From Limisphaerales bacterium (GTDB lineage: Bacteria > Verrucomicrobiota > Verrucomicrobiia > Limisphaerales > UBA1096): a DNA stretch of 35,765 nucleotides. A program made the position numbers and the translations under genes. The DNA lies in contig SHAK01000022.1 in the NCBI GenBank assembly GCA_004213515.1, positions 1 to 35,765 of the forward strand, in the 5' to 3' direction. The notes under the pieces were generated by a model. It did no database searches. It was not told where the DNA came from and saw nothing but the letters and a program-made list of their open reading frames with translations. Shown here one piece after another: positions 31,168-35,765 of the stretch (positions within the stretch are counted from its first letter, which is position 1; each line of letters opens with the position of its first letter).

Positions 31168-33861
31168 TTACCGTTTTTCTTTGTAGGTCGCAGTTACTGA
31201 GGTCACATAATCCAGTCTTGTCACAAATGTTGTGGGCGAATAAATATCATCAATATACTCTGAACTATGATACCATTGGTCAACTCCTTCAAAATATTGA
31301 GGCTCAGCATTGCCAACCCATCGATCAAAAACCATTCCTTCAGCAGGTGGGTTAGCAACAATAATAATTGGTTTACCAAACTCGTAGTATCGTCCGCTAC
31401 CGCTACCACGTGTCACCCTCAACTTTCTCAGCCCATCTATTCTCAAAGAATCAATTTCAATGAAGTAAATCTCAGTTTGATTCACGCTACTTAACGACAA
31501 ACGCACATCGGAAAGAACGGTGCCTCCATCTTTAAGTTCTACTTTCTCTAACAAATACTCCTTGTATTCACCCGCACCTATTTGGTCATGAATGGATATC
31601 TTACTGCCATCAGCACGTAACTGCCCTACGGTAACGTTTACGGTGTCTTGAGGCCCCCTAGCCCCAAGCCCCAATCTCACATTGTAGAGCCCTGCAGGTA
31701 AAGCGATGCCCCATGAATGATTGCTACGCTGGGTTTCAAAAACATTGCAGGCTGCGAAGAGCATGTTGGTTTGCGAGTCACCCACTGAGCCAGCCATGTT
31801 GTATCCCTCAAGCCAGCCATAAGTATATCCACTCAATTTCTTGCCATACGGAGCGCCCCCGTCGACCTGGTATCCAGCAGTTGCGTAAAATCCTTCCAAG
31901 GGACCAAATGAGATCCGTATCGGCTTACGGTATAGCTCCACTGGGTTTGCCTCGCTCACAAATACTGGTCTTAAGGTGAGATCTCGATTTGTTTTAATTG
32001 TCAGCACACGATCTTCACTCTCCATATCACCAATCCAACTATGAAAGCGGTAGCCTTTTTTCGGAATTGCTGTGGCCTTAACCGGAATGTTGTCGACGTA
32101 GAGACCTCCCTCAGGTGCGAGTTCAGCGTGTCCGTTCGGCACATCCTTTTCGATTTTTAGCGCCACCTTTCTCATGCCGACGAAAACAGGAATTCGCTCT
32201 CGGCTGACATTGCCAGAATTATCCTCAGCCTTGACAAGAATCTCGTGTAAACCGGGAGACACGTTGGTCAATGTCGCTGTGATGCTATGGGAATCTTCTA
32301 GCCTCTTTATTTTTCGCCCGTCCAGATACAATTCCATTTCAGATATTGAACCACCGTTGTAGTCGTTTACATAAGCCTCAACTTCAATTACCGCTTCGTT
32401 TTTAGTGATGAATATTTGGTTTCGTAGGGGCCTTACGAAGTTTACAAGAGGTCGCGTGTCATAGTACTGAAGGGAAAGACTATTCAGATAATCTTCTACG
32501 TTGGTATAGCCATCATTGTTAATGTCTTCAATTCCGTCCCGGAAATCATCGGGATCTAATCCATTGGCAAGCTCCCATTCATCAGGCATTCCATCATCGT
32601 CCTTATCAAAAGAGGCTGGTCGCGACTTCAGTTCAGGCCACCCCCCGACTGCTGCTTGCGTATCAATAAAGCCATCTGTGCTGCCGTTACCTCCATCTGG
32701 AAAGCTCACTGTTCCGCTAGCGACGTCATTGAGGATTCTCTGATCGACCAAGTCTCGCTTCACACTGGCCCCAGCAAACTGAAGTACTTTTTGGTAGGCT
32801 TCTTCGGCAGAATGGGTCGTCACCATACCTGCCTCTAACGGACTATTCAGTCGGAGCATTTGTTTGTCCTCTTCTGACATGTGTTTCCACTTGGAATCGA
32901 ATTGGACACCGAATCTCCAGTTATCCTTTGTTGCTCTTTCGGACCCGATAAGTTTGTTGCCAGCGATGTAAAACTTTCCCCAAACATTGTAGAGGGGATC
33001 CCAGGTCTCGACCCGATTCCAGACTGCAATAATTCTCTCTTGATTCTTAACTGTCGCGGGCCCGGGTTTATAATAATTATTCACAATATTGACGTTCATC
33101 CCTTCGCCCCCATAGCAACTGTTTCCTCCCCAGTTGTAGATGACATTATTCCTGAGATCGACGAGGTCCGACAGCGCGTAAGAAGACACATACTCCCCTA
33201 ACCTTGGATTTCTGCTGTCATGATGTGCCAATAGGTTATGGTGAAATGAGGCATTCTTGCCCCCCCAAACACCACCAAACCCATGTTTGCCGCCTTTGTG
33301 TAAAGAGTTCCGCAAGCTCTCGGCGATCAAACACCATTGCATTGTGAAGTTCTCGTTCGCATAGAACGAAGCGCATTCATCAGTAGACCAACTCGCAGAA
33401 CAATGATCAATTATGACGTTCCGGTTCTTTTGGCCGCCAATCGCATCCCCCTGTTGTCGTGCCTCATCTCCCATTCGAAAACGGATGTATCGAATAATGA
33501 CTTCTTCAGAGGCATCAAGGAATACCTCGTAGTTCTTGAGGCAGATCCCATCTCCGGGAGCGGTTTGCCCCGCAATCGTAAGATAGCCGTTTTGTATTTT
33601 CAGTCGGCTCTTCAATTCAATCGTGCCCGAGACATCAAAAATGACAATGCGAGGTCCTTTCGCTTCAACGGCAGCACGAAGACTACCATCTCCACTGTCG
33701 TTAAGGTTGCGTACTTTAATCACTCGACCACCGCGTCCGCCTACCGTGTACATCCCATAACCTTCAGCCCCGGGGAAAGCAGGAATCTCTTTGGACTTCG
33801 TATCAAAGAAACAAAGAAATCCGAAAATTAGGATTAAACTGTAACGGATTTTCACTAACAT
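31168..33861 (-). CDS. Secreted pectate-lyase-like polysaccharide lyase (PL1 family) with C-terminal accessory domains
   Basis: The 897-residue protein has a signal peptide (about 1-24, LILIFGFLCFF). A right-handed beta-helix lyase domain of the PL1 pectate-lyase type follows (about 28-320), with FPGAEGYGMYTVGGRGG, DGSLRAAVEAKGPRIVIFDVSGTI, VIIDHCSASWSTDE, HHNLLAHHDSRNPR and VNNYYKPGP. A calcium-binding stretch (DKDDDGMPDEWELANGLDPDDF, DINNDGYTNVEDYL) is near 421-465. An Ig-like module, two InlB-type repeat segments, and a jelly-roll-like module complete it. It should cleave pectate-like or other uronate-containing glycans outside the cell. It diverges from another lyase gene. This part of the window looks more GC-rich by eye than the core genes to its left. 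Substrate is inferred from the family. Confidence 0.85.
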   Translation of the reverse strand: MLVKIRYSLILIFGFLCFFDTKSKEIPAFPGAEGYGMYTVGGRGGRVIKVRNLNDSGDGSLRAAVEAKGPRIVIFDVSGTIELKSRLKIQNGYLTIAGQTAPGDGICLKNYEVFLDASEEVIIRYIRFRMGDEARQQGDAIGGQKNRNVIIDHCSASWSTDECASFYANENFTMQWCLIAESLRNSLHKGGKHGFGGVWGGKNASFHHNLLAHHDSRNPRLGEYVSSYALSDLVDLRNNVIYNWGGNSCYGGEGMNVNIVNNYYKPGPATVKNQERIIAVWNRVETWDPLYNVWGKFYIAGNKLIGSERATKDNWRFGVQFDSKWKHMSEEDKQMLRLNSPLEAGMVTTHSAEEAYQKVLQFAGASVKRDLVDQRILNDVASGTVSFPDGGNGSTDGFIDTQAAVGGWPELKSRPASFDKDDDGMPDEWELANGLDPDDFRDGIEDINNDGYTNVEDYLNSLSLQYYDTRPLVNFVRPLRNQIFITKNEAVIEVEAYVNDYNGGSISEMELYLDGRKIKRLEDSHSITATLTNVSPGLHEILVKAEDNSGNVSRERIPVFVGMRKVALKIEKDVPNGHAELAPEGGLYVDNIPVKATAIPKKGYRFHSWIGDMESEDRVLTIKTNRDLTLRPVFVSEANPVELYRKPIRISFGPLEGFYATAGYQVDGGAPYGKKLSGYTYGWLEGYNMAGSVGDSQTNMLFAACNVFETQRSNHSWGIALPAGLYNVRLGLGARGPQDTVNVTVGQLRADGSKISIHDQIGAGEYKEYLLEKVELKDGGTVLSDVRLSLSSVNQTEIYFIEIDSLRIDGLRKLRVTRGSGSGRYYEFGKPIIIVANPPAEGMVFDRWVGNAEPQYFEGVDQWYHSSEYIDDIYSPTTFVTRLDYVTSVTATYKEKR

Positions 33862-34075
33862 AGCGAAAATTAACTACAATTCGAAAGTTGCCCTGTCAAC
33901 TTCCTGTGCAGCACTTAAATCAGATGAAACCTACACAATTGAAGTTTCCAAAGAGATTAAAAATGTAATGAGATAGGCGACGTCCAAGGCACAGGTAATT
34001 CGGTCGTTCTCTTCAAGGGAATAATGTCATTGCGAGATTAGGAATCAGGGGTTTGATCGCTTACTGCATTTGAAA

Positions 34076-34092
34076 ATGTTAGTTTCTAACAT
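34076..34092. promoter_or_regulatory. Palindrome upstream of heparinase-like lyase
   Basis: ATGTTAG (34076-34082) and CTAACAT (34086-34092) are perfect inverted arms around TTT, ending 39 bases before the ATG at 34132. Placement and size suit a transcription-factor operator controlling the lyase, perhaps also the divergent pectate lyase. No matching second copy was found in the 270-base gap. Confidence 0.4.
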
Positions 34093-34131
34093 GCTTGCTA
34101 CGGTCTAGCCGCCGCCCCTATTCTGCCTGTT

Positions 34132-35765
34132 ATGCAATCTATCCAAGTCTGGAGTATCCTCAGCCTAGCAATCATTTTTTCGGATACTTATCTAGGCTCA
34201 ATCAGCGCCGAATCGCAACTCCCATCAACCCGATATGCTATCGATGTTGAAAGGTACCGCTTCGCAAGCAGCCCGGATCACACAGATCCAGCCTTCTATC
34301 CTATTCCCCAAATTAAGGTAACCCGCGATACTTACCTACAGGAGGTTGACGCTTACCGCCCAGAGGCGATCGCAAAAAATCCGAATCAGGGAATGAGCGG
34401 ACCACAAATCTTCGCGCCAGTGCTCGCAAAATATGTTCAGACCTCCGATTCAAGATGGGGTATAGCCTGCATTGCCATGCTTAAGGCCTTCCACAAGGAG
34501 ATGCTCAAACAAGTCGCAACTCGCAAATGGTTCTGGCAGTTTGAACACCCTGCCGCACTCATTCCTCTCTATCGAAAACACCTCATCGCCGGTGGCGCCA
34601 TGTCGGGCAATGAAATATGGTTTCGGGAGATGTGGCTGACCTACTGCCGGAACCTCCACGTCTGGGATAGCGAACCCGTTGAATGGCGAGGCGGATGCCA
34701 TCGTTCGATGCCCGAAGGCTATGCCAAGGGCCGGGCAGCCGCTTGGTACCCGGATATTCCGGAAGCGGAAGAGTGGAGGCGATACTCTGATTTGGTGTTT
34801 GGTGACTTCTGGAGGGCGAAGGATGCCCCGCAAAATGATACCGGCTATATGATGGGGCCGCTCATCTTACTAATTTGTGGCGGTGACCAATGGACCGGCG
34901 ACAATCGAGTCTTTGAAGACCCCGGAATGAATCGACTTTGGGAACGCCTCCTCGTCGAAATCTCCCCGGACGGTTTGATCAACCCCTATGGTCCCAACGG
35001 TGGTTGGAACAGCACGGCTGATTATCGAATTGCGATGCTTGAGCGGCTAGCCGCCAATACCGGCGACGGACGCTATCGCTTCGGCGCTCAAAAACTTTTC
35101 AACTATCTGAGCTATCAACATCGCGATCCCAAAAAACAAAGCAACGATACTGCGGCTCCTTGGTTGATAGCACTAGCCTCCATTTGGGCGGATGACCGCG
35201 TTGAACCGATCGAACCAAAAGCAGGGTCATTATGGACCAAGCGGGGCGAAGCAATCCGAATCCCTCATACGGACAAGCAGCTCACGGACAGACTTCTTGG
35301 CAATGCTGACTTTCGAGAGAACCGAGGTCACATTTGCTGTAGCTGGTATATGACTGGCAAGGAATGGCCGGACAAACTGATTTTGCGAAGCGGTTGGAAT
35401 CCAGGAGATTTCTTCGGACTGATCGAACTTCACCCGACTAGTTTCCCTGCAAATCCTGGAGGGATAATGGGACTGAACCGTTGGGGAGCTCCGTTTACCC
35501 AAATTGTCACAAGCAAAGGGGCGTCCGTTGAAAACCGCCTTCTTATCGAGGATGTGAACCAAAAGGTGAATCGACGTTATCATCCTGACAAACTACGAAT
35601 CGATGAATTCTGGAGACGCGGCACCATGCCGGATATCCGGTCCGAGATGACCTACTTTAAGGACACCCCCCAAGCCACCTACGCCCACGTACGCGTGCAG
35701 AACATGGACGGTCTGCCTGTGGTATATGAACGGGAGTTTGTCTTCGCCAAGAACCGCTTTCTGGC
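34132..35765 (+). CDS. Secreted (alpha/alpha)-toroid polysaccharide lyase-like protein (heparinase II/III-like), partial
   Basis: The frame is open from ATG 34132 to the window edge, 544 codons with no stop, so the 3' end is missing. A signal peptide is at the start (MQSIQVWSILSLAIIFSDTYLGSISA). The first 380 residues are rich in Trp, Tyr, His and helices, with GYMMGPLILLICGGDQWTGD and NPYGPNGGWNSTADYRIAMLERLAANTGD. These resemble the helical toroid of heparinase II/III-like and alginate-lyase families. Then comes a beta-rich domain (KLILRSGWNPGDFFGLIELHP, FTQIVTSKGASVENRLLIED) typical of the C-terminal domain of such lyases. It probably degrades a uronic-acid polysaccharide outside the cytoplasm. 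It diverges from the PL1 lyase gene. Exact CAZy family cannot be set by eye. Confidence 0.75.
   Translation, partial: MQSIQVWSILSLAIIFSDTYLGSISAESQLPSTRYAIDVERYRFASSPDHTDPAFYPIPQIKVTRDTYLQEVDAYRPEAIAKNPNQGMSGPQIFAPVLAKYVQTSDSRWGIACIAMLKAFHKEMLKQVATRKWFWQFEHPAALIPLYRKHLIAGGAMSGNEIWFREMWLTYCRNLHVWDSEPVEWRGGCHRSMPEGYAKGRAAAWYPDIPEAEEWRRYSDLVFGDFWRAKDAPQNDTGYMMGPLILLICGGDQWTGDNRVFEDPGMNRLWERLLVEISPDGLINPYGPNGGWNSTADYRIAMLERLAANTGDGRYRFGAQKLFNYLSYQHRDPKKQSNDTAAPWLIALASIWADDRVEPIEPKAGSLWTKRGEAIRIPHTDKQLTDRLLGNADFRENRGHICCSWYMTGKEWPDKLILRSGWNPGDFFGLIELHPTSFPANPGGIMGLNRWGAPFTQIVTSKGASVENRLLIEDVNQKVNRRYHPDKLRIDEFWRRGTMPDIRSEMTYFKDTPQATYAHVRVQNMDGLPVVYEREFVFAKNRFL

Noticed and set aside
33337-33831. 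Plus-strand open frame of 164 codons within the pectate lyase gene
   Set aside because: Antisense to the conserved lyase domain; its length reflects the composition of the lyase codons.
34450-34833. Minus-strand open frame of 127 codons near the right end
   Set aside because: Antisense to an uninterrupted plus-strand frame with a signal peptide and lyase-like motifs that runs to the window edge.
1-35765. CRISPR array, insertion sequence or transposase
   Set aside because: No regularly spaced repeats, no transposase or integrase motifs and no terminal inverted repeats were seen; the only sign of integration is the tRNA remnant.

Overview
The window looks like a chromosomal contig from a member of the PVC superphylum, most likely Verrucomicrobia. 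The evidence is family content: a 'membrane-bound dehydrogenase'/HEAT/CxxCH heme protein of the Pirellula-Verrucomicrobium type, a short pseudopilin with a class I prepilin signal, a PQQ-type propeller carrying EF-hands, a ThuA-domain protein and a Gfo/Idh/MocA-family protein, beside a normal bacterial core (lysS, smc, fbaA, archaeal-type phosphoglycerate mutase). Base composition is AT-rich over most of the window and visibly more GC-rich from about 31.1 kb to the end. No organism name can be read from the sequence.

Layout. 1-1711: a truncated FeoB-like membrane protein diverges from a CobW/COG0523 GTPase; between them is a Fur/Zur-like palindrome. 1800-7469 (minus): a two-gene module, a TIR-DUF4062-TIR-like protein followed by a very large nSTAND NTPase with a WD40 propeller, resembling STAND-type conflict or signalling systems. 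7614-9092: secreted PQQ propeller with EF-hands. 9274-11061 (minus): a three-gene operon of a Cys-rich membrane miniprotein, a HisI-like cyclohydrolase and a second, CxCC-containing COG0523 GTPase, headed by a 13-3-13 bp palindrome. 11465-16609: PVC heme protein, pseudopilin, and an unrecognised membrane-anchored helical protein. 16773-20728: lysS, a CPA2 antiporter and a DksA/TraR-type zinc-finger protein. 20803-23749: ThuA protein, then a tight minus-strand operon (ankyrin lipoprotein, MazG-like pyrophosphohydrolase, Gfo/Idh/MocA-like protein). 23920-30966: fbaA, smc, and overlapping apgM and nucleotidyltransferase genes. 30994-31021 holds only the 3' end of a tRNA-Gly-like gene. 31168-35765: a secreted PL1-type pectate lyase diverging from a heparinase-like lyase that runs off the window.

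Two systems stand out. First, both COG0523 loci carry the same operator geometry, TGCAAA-N3-TTTGCA, and one of them contains a HisI paralogue in which the usual zinc-ligand cysteine position is Asp. Together they read as a zinc-starvation (Zur-type) regulon, and the FeoB-like membrane protein is a candidate metal transporter within it. Second, the TIR/DUF4062 plus nSTAND1-WD40 pair is a candidate NAD-consuming STAND sensor-effector system. All functional assignments come from reading motifs; nothing was searched against a database.
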